A stretch of 46,817 bases of DNA, from the NCBI GenBank assembly GCA_023430545.1, contig JAEZAF010000170.1, positions 1 to 46,817 of the forward strand. The letters are read 5' to 3'. The first letter of the stretch is position 1. Each line of letters begins with the position of its first letter. Positions 33,533 through 41,300 of the stretch are shown one piece after another. The notes under the pieces are model-generated. The model was not told the origin of the DNA, did no database searches, and saw only the letters and a list, made by a program, of their open reading frames with translations. Origin of the DNA: Chloroflexota bacterium. Lineage in GTDB: Bacteria > Chloroflexota > Anaerolineae > Aggregatilineales > Phototrophicaceae. The position numbers were made by a program, and so were the translations under genes.

Positions 33533-34240
33533 TCAGGCGGAGGCGGTGTCAGCTCGAAAAAAGGACGTGGACAGCATCGGATTCGCAGCGACATTGGCGA
33601 CATCCGCTTCATAAAGCAGGGTGCTGCCCCGCAGGACTTCGACACGGCGCGGCACCGTCAGGCCATCGAGCACCGTCTGTTCACGTGACGGACAGATTGA
33701 GATCGGCTGACGTGTCTCTTCCGACAGCATCGGGCTGGAGAAACGGATCGCGCGGACCAGATAGTCGTCGTACAACAGCACTTCGAACTGGTCCTCGTTT
33801 TCGGTATTGTGGATGATAAAGCTGTGGTCAGTCCGGGACTCCAGATAGATCGTCGGCTGGCTCAGCGGCGTCAGCATCAGCGCCCCCATCGCCCAGATGG
33901 ACAGCCGCAAATGCTCCAGCATGGTGCTGTGAGTCACCGGGGCGGGCTGCTGCTCGCTGTAGAATGTGCCTTTGACGAAAGATCCGCTTCCCCGACGCAG
34001 TGTGACGCCCAGCGGTTTGATGGTGTAATTCCAGCGCATGGAGTCCGGGAAGTGGAAGAAGAGCACGGCTTCCAGCGGTACCCACGAGTGCATATGACCA
34101 AGTTTGACATGTCCCCGACCACGATAATCCACGCGCAGTGATTCGAGCGCGGGCGGAGAGATAAAATAACGGGCGGCAATCGCACGGCGCAGCAGGTTGA
34201 GCGCCGCCGGATCACCCTGGGTTAGCAGAAGGGTAGACAT
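33533..34240 (-). CDS. Hypothetical protein, soluble beta-rich
   Basis: 235 residues that I do not recognise. No signal peptide or membrane helix. The sequence alternates short strands (VDYRGRGHVKLGHMHSWVPLEAVLFFHFP, TLRRGSGSFVKGTFYSEQ, FIIHNTENEDQFEVLLYDDYLVRAIRF), suggesting a beta sandwich or barrel. A conserved-looking His-x-x-His (GHMHSW) is near residue 48, but a metal role is only a guess. GGGGGAA lies 6 nt before the ATG. It stands alone between the GNAT terminator and an AT-rich spacer of 330 bp. Confidence 0.7.
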   Translation of the reverse strand: MSTLLLTQGDPAALNLLRRAIAARYFISPPALESLRVDYRGRGHVKLGHMHSWVPLEAVLFFHFPDSMRWNYTIKPLGVTLRRGSGSFVKGTFYSEQQPAPVTHSTMLEHLRLSIWAMGALMLTPLSQPTIYLESRTDHSFIIHNTENEDQFEVLLYDDYLVRAIRFSSPMLSEETRQPISICPSREQTVLDGLTVPRRVEVLRGSTLLYEADVANVAANPMLSTSFFRADTASA

Positions 34241-34328
34241 GATGCTTCCCCCTTTCCTTTCACCATTCTGCCTTCAGGGCGTGAAGCTCCTGAAGTGCGG
34301 CCAGCATTTTCCGGGCTGGCATCCTGTG

Positions 34329-34439
34329 TTTACGATTATTTCTGGCACTTAATGTTCAATATACAGAGTAACTTAAATTTACAGTAATAAACCGTAATAA
34401 AACATTGAATTTACATCACAAACCAAAGATTTACGATTA
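34329..34439. repeat. AT-rich spacer with repeated TTTAC motifs
   Basis: TTTACGATTA occurs at 34329-34338 and 34430-34439; between them are TTTACAGTAA, TTTACATCAC and two GTAATAAA copies 10 bp apart. The stretch is far more AT-rich than its surroundings. A GCCAGC/GCTGGC hairpin lies at 34300-34320. It is upstream of the 33533 gene and may hold its promoter and regulator sites. No gene is seen in 34241-34522. Confidence 0.5.
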
Positions 34440-34522
34440 CTCAGAATTTGGTCGAAAGAGGAAAAAAACAGCAGGGATACACAGAAGGAAATATGTGTTG
34501 AAGTGGAAATGATGCAGAAGAT

Positions 34523-34546
34523 AAAGGGCCGGACAATGCCAGCCCC
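34523..34546 (-). terminator. Terminator of the sulfur/methionine operon
   Basis: Minus strand GGGGCTGG, a 6-nt loop, then CCGGCCC and TTT, with one G-U pair, 24-48 bp past the last gene of the operon. The T tract is short. Confidence 0.55.
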
Positions 34547-34570
34547 TTATGCGATGGCGTCAGATGTTGG

Positions 34571-35812
34571 CTAGTACGTGGGTAGTGAGGGATCGACCTC
34601 GGCGGCCCATGCCAGAATACCGCCTTCGACATTGACCAGCTTGTCGGGATCGTAGCCGATCTCGCCGAGCATCTCGATCACATCGGCGGAGCGCTTTCCA
34701 CTGCGGCAGTGGACGACGATCTCACGGTCGCGCGGCAGTTCCGCCAGCACGGTCTCGCTGTCCAGTTTGCGGCTTGCCAGCACCGCATTCTTGGCGGCCT
34801 GAATATCCCCTTTAGGAATACGCAGTGTGCCGTCAATCGCGGCGATTTCCCACTCATGCGGCTCACGGACATCCAGCACCAGCAGATCGTCACCGCTGTC
34901 CAGACGCGCCTTCAGTTCCTGCACGGTGATGGTGCGCATTCCGTTGGAGTCGTGCTCGGTACTGGCCGAGAAGGTGCTGCGGTCATGGGCTGGCATGCCA
35001 CAGAACATCTCATAGTCGATCAGCTCGACTTCTTCCTTCGGGACACCGCACACCGGGCAGCCTGGATTCTTGCGCACCTTGATAGTGCTGAAGCTCATCT
35101 CCAGCGCATCGTACAGCAGCATCCGACCGATCAGCGGATCACCGATGCCGAGGATCAGCTTGATCGCTTCGGTGGCCTGAAGCGTACCGACGGTGCCGGG
35201 CAGAATCCCCAGCACGCCGCCTTCAGCACAGCTTGGGACCAGTCCGGGAGGCGGTGGTTCCGGGAACATACAGCGATAGCACGGGCCATGCTCCGCCCAG
35301 AAGACGCTGGCCTGCCCTTCGAAGCGGAAGATACTGCCATAAACGTTCGGCTTGCCGAGCTTCACACAGGCATCGTTGACCAGATAGCGCGTTGGGAAAT
35401 TGTCAGTACCGTCGATGATCACATCATAATCGGCGAACATCTCCAGCGCGTTGTCTGAGGTCAGCGGGACGTTGTACTTCTCGATGATGATATGCGGGTT
35501 GATGTCCAGAATACGCTTTTCGGCACTGTCCAGCTTGGAGAGACCGAGCGTGCTTTGACCATGAATAATCTGGCGGTGCAGATTGCTTTCATCGACCACA
35601 TCGTAATCAACCAGCCCGATGCGGCCAATCCCGGCGGCACTGAGATACAGGGCAGTCGGGCTTCCCAGCCCGCCGGTGCCGATAATCAGCACGCTGGCAT
35701 TCTTCAGGCGGCGCTGGCCTTCAATACCGACTTCCGGCATGATGAGATGGCGGCTGTAACGGCGGACTTCCTCATGCGAGAGGTCGCCGAGATCTGAAAC
35801 GAGAGGTTGCAT
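34571..35812 (-). CDS. E1-like sulfur-carrier adenylyltransferase with C-terminal rhodanese domain (MoeZ/MOCS3 type)
   Basis: 413 residues. The ThiF/MoeB domain (about 10-270) has the ATP-binding GTGGLGSPTALYLSAAGIG, DVIIDGTDNFPTRYLVND, and zinc cysteines in CYRC and CPVCG. The rhodanese domain (about 300-410) has the sulfur-bearing Cys369 in VVHCRSGKRSADV. Enzymes of this type adenylate the C-terminal Gly-Gly of a ubiquitin-like carrier and convert it to a thiocarboxylate. Here the partner is the CysO-like protein at 36976 in the same operon. It is the last gene of the operon. Molybdopterin or thiamine partners elsewhere in the genome are possible alternatives. Confidence 0.93.
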   Translation of the reverse strand: MQPLVSDLGDLSHEEVRRYSRHLIMPEVGIEGQRRLKNASVLIIGTGGLGSPTALYLSAAGIGRIGLVDYDVVDESNLHRQIIHGQSTLGLSKLDSAEKRILDINPHIIIEKYNVPLTSDNALEMFADYDVIIDGTDNFPTRYLVNDACVKLGKPNVYGSIFRFEGQASVFWAEHGPCYRCMFPEPPPPGLVPSCAEGGVLGILPGTVGTLQATEAIKLILGIGDPLIGRMLLYDALEMSFSTIKVRKNPGCPVCGVPKEEVELIDYEMFCGMPAHDRSTFSASTEHDSNGMRTITVQELKARLDSGDDLLVLDVREPHEWEIAAIDGTLRIPKGDIQAAKNAVLASRKLDSETVLAELPRDREIVVHCRSGKRSADVIEMLGEIGYDPDKLVNVEGGILAWAAEVDPSLPTY

Positions 35813-35851
35813 TCCGTGAGTTCCTTCTTTTCGCTGATCCAGTGGGATTGT

Positions 35852-35871
35852 GGGCGGGATCTGGCCCGCCC
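35852..35871. other. GC-rich hairpin in operon spacer
   Basis: GGGCGGG (35852-35858) / CCCGCCC (35865-35871) followed by CTACA, in the 156-bp gap between the thioredoxin and adenylyltransferase genes. Possible processing or attenuation point, or a dispersed repeat. Confidence 0.4.
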
Positions 35872-35968
35872 CTACATCATTTGACGAAGTTACTGCATTT
35901 CACGTGGTTCAGTTGTCCTACTCTTCAGACGCTGTGACCTCGTGTTGATTTACAGTTTCCGGTTATGA

Positions 35969-36439
35969 CTATGCCGCTTCAGTGAAGCCTAACTGCTGTG
36001 TCAGCACGGCTTCGGCGACAACGCCATTATGCACATGCTGCGTCTCGCCGTGACTGTCCAGAACAAAGGTGGTCGGGACAGAAAAGACGCCCCATTTCGA
36101 GGCCAGTTCCGGGTATTCGGTCGCGTCGATCCGCACGATGTGCAGCCGATCCCCCCAGCGATGTGCAAGGGTTTGCAGGATCGGTGTCTGCTGTAAGCGA
36201 CACGGGGCGCAGGTCGGTGTGGTGAAGTAAACCAGTGCCGGAACACCCTTCGGCAGCACGTGTGCAAAGGATGTACCGGTTTCGCTGGCTGCGCCGCTGT
36301 CAGCAGTGTCGTTTGATACAACCTGCATCATCTCCTGTGTCGCCAGCCGCGCCTTGCGGAACTGGTTCCACTTCACAAGCTGATACAGCCCATAACCCAA
36401 TGCGGACGCAATGATCAGAAAGATGAAACGTTCAACCAT
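35969..36439 (-). CDS. Membrane-anchored thioredoxin-like protein
   Basis: 156 residues. An N-terminal membrane helix (about 4-23) tethers a thioredoxin domain (about 60-150) with the redox motif C77-A-P-C80 in FTTPTCAPC and the cis-Pro in FSVPTTFVL. ATG 36439 shares its A with the stop of the upstream DUF4395 gene (TGATG), so translation is coupled. DUF4395-thioredoxin pairs recur in bacteria. In this operon it could reduce a sulfur donor or recycle the rhodanese persulfide. The domain probably faces outward if the helix is a signal anchor, which would argue against the latter; orientation is unclear. Confidence 0.88.
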   Translation of the reverse strand: MVERFIFLIIASALGYGLYQLVKWNQFRKARLATQEMMQVVSNDTADSGAASETGTSFAHVLPKGVPALVYFTTPTCAPCRLQQTPILQTLAHRWGDRLHIVRIDATEYPELASKWGVFSVPTTFVLDSHGETQHVHNGVVAEAVLTQQLGFTEAA

Positions 36440-36963
36440 CAGCGCAGCGGCCCCCGAGGTATTCTGGACTGGGTGAATCCGGGGATGCCGAGCAGGTTGA
36501 ATTGATAGTACATCCAGCATCCGGCGCAGAAGTTCAGCCAGAAGTTGAGATTCGCCAGCACCACCACGATTCCTACCAGTGTCCAGCCGAAGACCTGGGC
36601 ACCTACAATATGCGCGCCAAGCAGGATCAGCACGGTACCGGTGATATTAAAGGCGGCACCGACCAGTAAAGCGAAGGCATGCGGCTCGAAGTGATCCGGC
36701 TGCGGATTGCGCCGTACCAGCCCAAGCGGCAGCACTACATACTGATAGATCAGTGAAAAGGGTGCAAACGGCAGTCGCAGCGCACCGGTAAACTGCGCCA
36801 CCGCGACAAACGCCACGATAACCGGCAGATTCAGGATAAAGGCGGCGACCAGCAGCAGAATGGTGAGTGCCTGCCCGGTCTTCAATGCATTCTGGTCAAC
36901 CTGTGGAACCTGCGGACGCGGCTCCTGATGAGGCTGCTGACGAAACCCTGTCGCCATAACCAT
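36439..36963 (-). CDS. DUF4395 family membrane protein
   Basis: 174 residues with four predicted helices. VDQNALKTGQALTILLLVAAF and the C-terminal LNFWLNFCAGCWMYYQFNL are family hallmarks; the CAGC pair is conserved and could be redox-active. The function is unknown. The gene sits 12 bp after the sulfur-carrier gene and is coupled to the thioredoxin gene by a TGATG overlap, so it may take part in thiol or sulfide handling at the membrane. GGAG precedes two closely spaced ATGs (36963 and 36957); either may be used. Confidence 0.85.
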   Translation of the reverse strand: MVMATGFRQQPHQEPRPQVPQVDQNALKTGQALTILLLVAAFILNLPVIVAFVAVAQFTGALRLPFAPFSLIYQYVVLPLGLVRRNPQPDHFEPHAFALLVGAAFNITGTVLILLGAHIVGAQVFGWTLVGIVVVLANLNFWLNFCAGCWMYYQFNLLGIPGFTQSRIPRGPLR

Positions 36964-36975
36964 GTTACTCCGTTA

Positions 36976-37248
36976 TTAAAAACCACCTGCAATGCTGGGG
37001 ATAATGCGCAGGTTATCCTTAGCGTCGACTTCCGTCTCCATTCCCTCAAGGAAGCGCACGTCCTCATCCCCCAGAAAGACATTGACGAAGTTACGCAGTT
37101 CGTCGCCGTTGAACAGATGCGGCTTCAGATCAGGGTACTGTTCGACCAGTGCGCTCAGCACCTCGCCGACAGTTGCGCCTTCAACATCGAGCTGCGCCTG
37201 ACCATCTGTGTAGGCTCTCAGCGGGGTCGGGATTTTGATAGCTGGCAT
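36976..37248 (-). CDS. CysO/MoaD/ThiS-like sulfur-carrier protein ending in Gly-Gly-Phe
   Basis: 90 residues, beta-grasp (ubiquitin-like) fold. IPTPLRAYTDGQ, FVNVFLGDEDVRFLEGMETEV and IIPSIAGG are close to mycobacterial CysO. The protein ends GGF: the codons GGT GGT TTT TAA are clear at 36987-36976. Active carriers end in a free Gly-Gly that is adenylated and thiocarboxylated, so the Phe must first be removed. Wolinella HcyS similarly carries an extra C-terminal residue that the JAMM protease HcyD removes. The operon encodes a JAMM protease at 40730 and an E1-like enzyme at 34571, supplying both steps. It lies 63 bp after metX. Confidence 0.94.
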   Translation of the reverse strand: MPAIKIPTPLRAYTDGQAQLDVEGATVGEVLSALVEQYPDLKPHLFNGDELRNFVNVFLGDEDVRFLEGMETEVDAKDNLRIIPSIAGGF

Positions 37249-37311
37249 CGGAAATTCTCCTCAGTAGTGACTGATTAAATCGATTAAAGCGTTTAAACGG
37301 ACAGGTAAAAA

Positions 37312-38577
37312 TCAGATGTTATGACATCGATCGGGTGAAAGCGGGTCTGTGACAGGCGCAATCGGTTCGACGGACTCCATCTCCTTCGAGTGGGCATTCA
37401 GATAACCGCCTACAAGCTGCGTCATCGTCTCTACTTCGACCAGAAATGAGTCGTGACCGAACGAGGCTGTGACCCGCTGATACTCGACGGGCTTGCCGAG
37501 TGCTTCCAGCGCATCCACCAGATCGCGGGACTGCGCGTCAGTGTACAGCCAGTCGCTGGTAAAGCTGATCACCAGAAAGTGCGCCTGACTGCGCTCCAGC
37601 GCTGCTTCAATCGAACCGTAGCCGCTGGCGACATCGTAATAGTCGAGGGCTTTGGTGATGTACAGATAGCTGTTGGCATCGAAGCGCTCGGTAAACTTGA
37701 AGCCCTGATACTGGAGATAGCTTTCTATCGCGAAGTCAGTCTCGAAGCTGTAGCTGAGTTCCTGCTGCGCCTGCAGACGCCGCCCGAACTTCTCTTCCAG
37801 CGACGACTCGCTCATATAGGTGATATGGCCGATCATCCGTGCCACCGCCAGACCGCGATCCGGGCGGACACCAGCATCGTAGTTACCCTGATTCCAGTTC
37901 GGATCGGCGTAGATCGCCTGCCGCCCAATCTCGTTGAAGGCGATATTCTGCGCAGACGCACGCGGCGTACTGGCGATAAACAGCACATGGCCGACACGCT
38001 CCGGAAAGTCCACCGCCCACTGAAGCGCCTGCATTCCACCCATGCTGCCACCAGCGGTCGCGAACAGCTTTTCGATGCCAAGTGAATCGATCAGGTAACG
38101 CTGTGCCTGCACCATATCCGCCACGGTGATGACCGGAAAACGCAGCGCATACGGCTGACCATCCGGTGCGAGTGATGACGGCCCGGTGCTTCCCCGGCAT
38201 CCGCCAATGACATTGGTGCAGATGACGAAAAAGCGGTTGGTGTCGAACATCTTTCCCGGCCCGACCGCCTCATCCCACCACCCCGGCTTCTCTTCCGGAT
38301 CGTCGGTGTAGTAGCCTGCGACATGCGAGTCGCCTGACAGCGCATGGCAGATCAAAATCGCGTTGGTGCGGTCGGCATTCAGCTTACCGTAGGTCTCATA
38401 GGCCAGTGTGAAGCCTTCGAGCTGTCCGCCGGAACGGAGCTGCAAGGTCGCGTCGAATGAGCGATACTGCCGGTCCACGACTCCAACAGAGTGCGGATCA
38501 TAGGGGCGTACAGGTCGGCGGGGCAGCAGACCGCGCAGCGAATCGCCTTTGGGTGTATCCGTTTTAGGTTTTGCCAT
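37312..38577 (-). CDS. metX: Homoserine O-acetyltransferase
   Basis: 421 residues, alpha/beta-hydrolase fold. It acetylates (in some species succinylates) homoserine as the first committed step to methionine. The nucleophile is Ser178 in AGGSMGGMQALQWAV; ICHALSGDSHVAG and the His region SFGHDSFLVE complete the active site. ATG 38577 (MAKPKTD) is chosen because AGGAGG lies 5 nt upstream; the frame extends 13 codons further. The product O-acetylhomoserine is the substrate of MetY in the same operon. Confidence 0.95.
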   Translation of the reverse strand: MAKPKTDTPKGDSLRGLLPRRPVRPYDPHSVGVVDRQYRSFDATLQLRSGGQLEGFTLAYETYGKLNADRTNAILICHALSGDSHVAGYYTDDPEEKPGWWDEAVGPGKMFDTNRFFVICTNVIGGCRGSTGPSSLAPDGQPYALRFPVITVADMVQAQRYLIDSLGIEKLFATAGGSMGGMQALQWAVDFPERVGHVLFIASTPRASAQNIAFNEIGRQAIYADPNWNQGNYDAGVRPDRGLAVARMIGHITYMSESSLEEKFGRRLQAQQELSYSFETDFAIESYLQYQGFKFTERFDANSYLYITKALDYYDVASGYGSIEAALERSQAHFLVISFTSDWLYTDAQSRDLVDALEALGKPVEYQRVTASFGHDSFLVEVETMTQLVGGYLNAHSKEMESVEPIAPVTDPLSPDRCHNI

Positions 38578-38618
38578 TCGCTCCTCCTTCCTGTTCTGCC
38601 TGTTAATCTCTGACAAAG

Positions 38619-38632
38619 CACCTGTACAGGTG
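38619..38632. promoter_or_regulatory. 14-bp palindrome upstream of metX
   Basis: CACCTGTACAGGTG is a perfect palindrome 42-55 bp before the metX start. It could be a repressor site or an RNA hairpin. Farther upstream on the minus strand TTGACA (38711-38706) and two AAGGTTCGT copies 22 nt apart suggest an internal promoter region, but no good -10 is seen. Confidence 0.4.
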
Positions 38633-38738
38633 TCTCTATCGGACGCTGACCTGTGGACTTTTTCTACGAACCTTTAAGCAAACATCAACGAACCTTACTG
38701 GCGGCTGTCAACCTCGGTACTGCGAGCATTTCAGCCGT

Positions 38739-38776
38739 GATCTGAATGCAGATCAGGCGCGATCTGAATGCAGATC
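38739..38776. repeat. Tandem 16-bp palindromes at the GNAT/metX junction
   Basis: GATCTGAATGCAGATC, itself an inverted repeat (GATCTG/CAGATC, loop AATG), occurs at 38739-38754 and 38761-38776, 22 bp apart. The second copy lies in the last codons of the GNAT gene. It may be a double operator or a 3'-end hairpin pair. Confidence 0.6.
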
Positions 38777-39229
38777 AAGCAGCAGGTGATGGCACAACAG
38801 CACGTATCCCTTATTCAGATAGAGACGGTGCGCATCAGACCGGGTGTAGCCACTGTCCAGATGCACGACATCACAGCCTGTGGCTTCCGCCTGCTGGCGG
38901 ACATAATCCAGCAGGCGACCGCCGTGACCTCTGCCCCGTGCTTCCGGCAGGGTGCTGAGATCGTCGATGTAGATGGTTTTGCCCCACGCCAGACAGTCCA
39001 TTGGTCGATAGCCGATCACACTGACATAACGTGCGCGGGAGTCGCTATCATCCCGTATCCCTGCCACGCGATAACCGGCCTGCTGCTGCTGTTGTATGCG
39101 ACGTACCAACTCCTCAGCCGAGGTCAGGTGTGGTCGCAGTGCCTGAAAAACCTCAAAACACGCGGCGATCTGCGCCGATGTTTCGACTTCCTCAATCTGT
39201 TCGACAGACGGCTGAAACGCTTCGCCCAT
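38753..39229 (-). CDS. GNAT family N-acetyltransferase
   Basis: 158 residues. The acetyl-CoA site is IDDLSTLPEARGRGHGGRLLDYVRQQA (about 88-114) and motif B is SDAHRLYLNKGYV. Close to the MarR-fused or stand-alone GNATs that follow an N-terminal PHLTSAEELVRRI. It lies between metY and metX in the operon, 82 bp after metY. Its role there is unclear; it may acetylate an amino acid or detoxify an analogue. The last codons contain half of a tandem palindrome. Confidence 0.88.
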   Translation of the reverse strand: MGEAFQPSVEQIEEVETSAQIAACFEVFQALRPHLTSAEELVRRIQQQQQAGYRVAGIRDDSDSRARYVSVIGYRPMDCLAWGKTIYIDDLSTLPEARGRGHGGRLLDYVRQQAEATGCDVVHLDSGYTRSDAHRLYLNKGYVLLCHHLLLDLHSDRA

Positions 39230-39311
39230 TGCTGCTGTTACCCTTTGTTCAAGCAGGGATACACCTTACGGCATATCCCGGTGATTCGCATGGATTGTCT
39301 AAAACCGCAGT

Positions 39312-40631
39312 CTAGGAAACGGTATGCAGTGTCTTGCCCTGCGCCACAGTGAGCGCCTGATCGAGATCCCAGAGGATGTCGTCGATGTTCTCGATCCCAA
39401 TCGACAGGCGGATATAGTCGTCGCTAACACCGCTGATGGTCTGCTCTTCCGCGCTCAACTGGCTGTGGGTCGTCGTCGCAGGATGAATCGCCAGCGAGCG
39501 TGTATCGCCTACATTCGCCAGATGCGAGAACAGCCTGAGGCTGTCGATGAACTCACCACCGGCGGCACGTCCACCCTTGATGCCGAACCCGATCACCGCA
39601 CCCGCGCCATTCGGCAGGTACTTCTTCGCCAGATCATAGCTGGGATGGCTCTCCAGACCCGGATAATTGACCCATGACACCGCTGCATGGCTTTCGAGAT
39701 AGCGGGCAACAGCCAGCGTATTCTCGACATGGCGCTGCATACGCAGTGCCAGCGTCTCCAGCCCAATCAGGTTCAGGAACGAGTTGAACGGGGCCTGACT
39801 GCCACCGAAGTCACGCAGGCCGACAACCCGCGCGCGGATAATGAACGACGCCGGACCGGCAATATCCGCGATTACGGCGTTGTGATAAGCTGGTTCCGGC
39901 GCGACAATACCGTCGTGGCGACCACTGGCCTTCCAGTCGAATTTGCCGCTGTCCACAATCGCGCCGCCAATGCTCAGACCATGGCCGCCGATCCACTTGG
40001 TGGTTGAGTAGAGGTTGATGTCTACCCCGTGATCGAAGGCGCGGAACAGATACGGCGTCCCGAAGGTGTTATCAACCACCACCGGCACACCCTTGGCATG
40101 GGCGACTTCCGCGATGCGCTCAAAATCCGGGACTTCGAGCTTCGGATTGCCAATCGTCTCCAGATAGATCAGCTTCGTCTTCTCGTTGATCAGCGAATCG
40201 ATCACGTCAGGATCTGCACCCTGGACAAAATGCGTCTTGATGCCGAGCCGCTTGAGGCTGTGCAGCAGCAGGGTATAGGTGCCGCCGTACAGCGCACTGG
40301 ACGAGATGATCTCATCACCGCTGTTGCACAGTGACAGGATGGTCAGCGTCTGGGCGAACTGGCCGGAGGCTGTCACGAGTGCGCCCACACCACCATCCAG
40401 CGCACTGAGACGTTCCTCGAATGCGCCATTGGTCGGGTTCATGATGCGGGTGTAGATATTGCCTGATTCCTGGAGTGAGAAGAGTGCAGCAGCATGTTCG
40501 GTGTCGCGAAACTGAAAGGACGTGGTCTGGTAAAGCGGCACAGCACGCGCCCCAGTCGTCGGATCAGGCGAGTAACCTGCATGCAGTGCGAGTGTTTCCG
40601 GGCGAAATGCGCGTTCCTGTTCCTGAGACAT
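39312..40631 (-). CDS. metY: O-acetylhomoserine sulfhydrylase
   Basis: 439 residues, Cys/Met metabolism PLP family. The PLP lysine is Lys212 in NLYSTTKWIGGHG; LALHAGYSPDPTTGARAVPLYQTTSF and NPTNGAFEERLSALDGG are typical of MetY. It replaces the acetyl group of O-acetylhomoserine with sulfide to make homocysteine. In this operon the sulfur may instead come from a thiocarboxylated carrier protein, as known for Wolinella MetY with HcyS. AGGAGCAGG lies close to the ATG. The JAMM gene ends 98 bp upstream. Confidence 0.95.
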   Translation of the reverse strand: MSQEQERAFRPETLALHAGYSPDPTTGARAVPLYQTTSFQFRDTEHAAALFSLQESGNIYTRIMNPTNGAFEERLSALDGGVGALVTASGQFAQTLTILSLCNSGDEIISSSALYGGTYTLLLHSLKRLGIKTHFVQGADPDVIDSLINEKTKLIYLETIGNPKLEVPDFERIAEVAHAKGVPVVVDNTFGTPYLFRAFDHGVDINLYSTTKWIGGHGLSIGGAIVDSGKFDWKASGRHDGIVAPEPAYHNAVIADIAGPASFIIRARVVGLRDFGGSQAPFNSFLNLIGLETLALRMQRHVENTLAVARYLESHAAVSWVNYPGLESHPSYDLAKKYLPNGAGAVIGFGIKGGRAAGGEFIDSLRLFSHLANVGDTRSLAIHPATTTHSQLSAEEQTISGVSDDYIRLSIGIENIDDILWDLDQALTVAQGKTLHTVS

Positions 40632-40729
40632 TAACCTGCTCCTTTGAAGCGTTCAGATAATCATTTGTTGCGCTCACTGCAAACCGCTGAGCACGGCGGG
40701 TATTTCACTGCCTGAGTGTGATAGATATT

Positions 40730-41161
40730 TCAGTCGAGGAGGACAAGCTGGCCTTCATCGAATGCGGTGCGATCGGTCCGGAGCCGCCAGACACGCATCT
40801 CGGCGGCCTTACCCTGCATCACCGAGGTGATGATATAGACGAAGTTCGGCAGCGCGTGGTCGCGATCATAGATGGAAGGGATCGCCGGGGAATTGGGGTG
40901 ACTGTGATAGTACCCGACCAGCGTCAGCCCGCGTGCATCGGCCTCATCTTCCAGACGCATCCAGTCCTGCGGGGTCATGGCATAGCGGTGGAACTGTTCT
41001 TCGGTCTCAAACACGTTTTCCACCTGGGTGATGTCTTCAATGCGGATGCTGTCGCCCACAAAGTGACCGAGCAGGAAGCCGCCGCCCTCGTTGGGGAAGG
41101 TGCCTTCCATCTGCTCAAAGATGCGCGCCTGTAGTGCCTGACTGAGTTCAATCTGCTGCAT
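40730..41161 (-). CDS. JAMM/MPN+ zinc metalloprotease (Mec/HcyD-like)
   Basis: 143 residues. The complete JAMM signature is visible: Glu25 in NEGGGFLLG, H86-S-H88, S96 and Asp99 in HSHPNSPAIPSIYD. Bacterial members cleave the bond after Gly-Gly of CysO-type carriers: Mec releases cysteine from CysO in Mycobacterium, HcyD processes HcyS in Wolinella. Here it would trim the Phe from the GGF carrier and later release homocysteine. It is the first gene of the operon, directly after the attenuator terminator. The ribosome site is weak (AGGA, about 14 nt), so translation may depend on leader RNA structure. Confidence 0.93.
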   Translation of the reverse strand: MQQIELSQALQARIFEQMEGTFPNEGGGFLLGHFVGDSIRIEDITQVENVFETEEQFHRYAMTPQDWMRLEDEADARGLTLVGYYHSHPNSPAIPSIYDRDHALPNFVYIITSVMQGKAAEMRVWRLRTDRTAFDEGQLVLLD

Positions 41162-41221
41162 GAGTAGTGTGCTGTCCTGTTGAATTTACGCTGATTTACA
41201 CGGTCTGGAAGCTAAAACTGC

Positions 41222-41253
41222 AAAAAAAAAGGCCAACCGGACGGTTGACCTTT
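41222..41253 (-). terminator. Attenuator terminator of the sulfur/methionine operon
   Basis: Minus strand AAAGGTCAACC / GGTTGGCCTTT (11-bp stem with one G-U pair, loop GTCC) running into a tract of nine Ts plus those of the arm. No minus-strand gene larger than the leader peptide lies upstream of it, so it must act within the leader of the JAMM-metY operon. Confidence 0.9.
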
Positions 41254-41300
41254 CATTTACAGGCTGCGCGTCTTATCGACGCGTCGAACTGGTCAAACGT
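41241..41300 (-). promoter_or_regulatory. Antiterminator of the sulfur/methionine attenuator
   Basis: ACGTTTGACC (41300-41291), which overlaps the leader stop codon, pairs at 9 of 10 positions with GGTCAACCGT (41250-41241), the 5' arm of the terminator; a 6-bp hairpin CGCGTC/GACGCG with loop GATAA (41283-41267) lies between. GGTCA (41338-41334), inside the Met/Cys codon run, can pair with TGACC (41295-41291) and would act as segment 1. Confidence 0.7.

Noticed and set aside
38578..38760. SAM riboswitch upstream of metX, and likewise at 40632-40729 and 41162-41424
   Set aside because: No SAM-I core sequence or multi-helix junction is visible; the leader-peptide attenuator explains the terminator at 41222 better.
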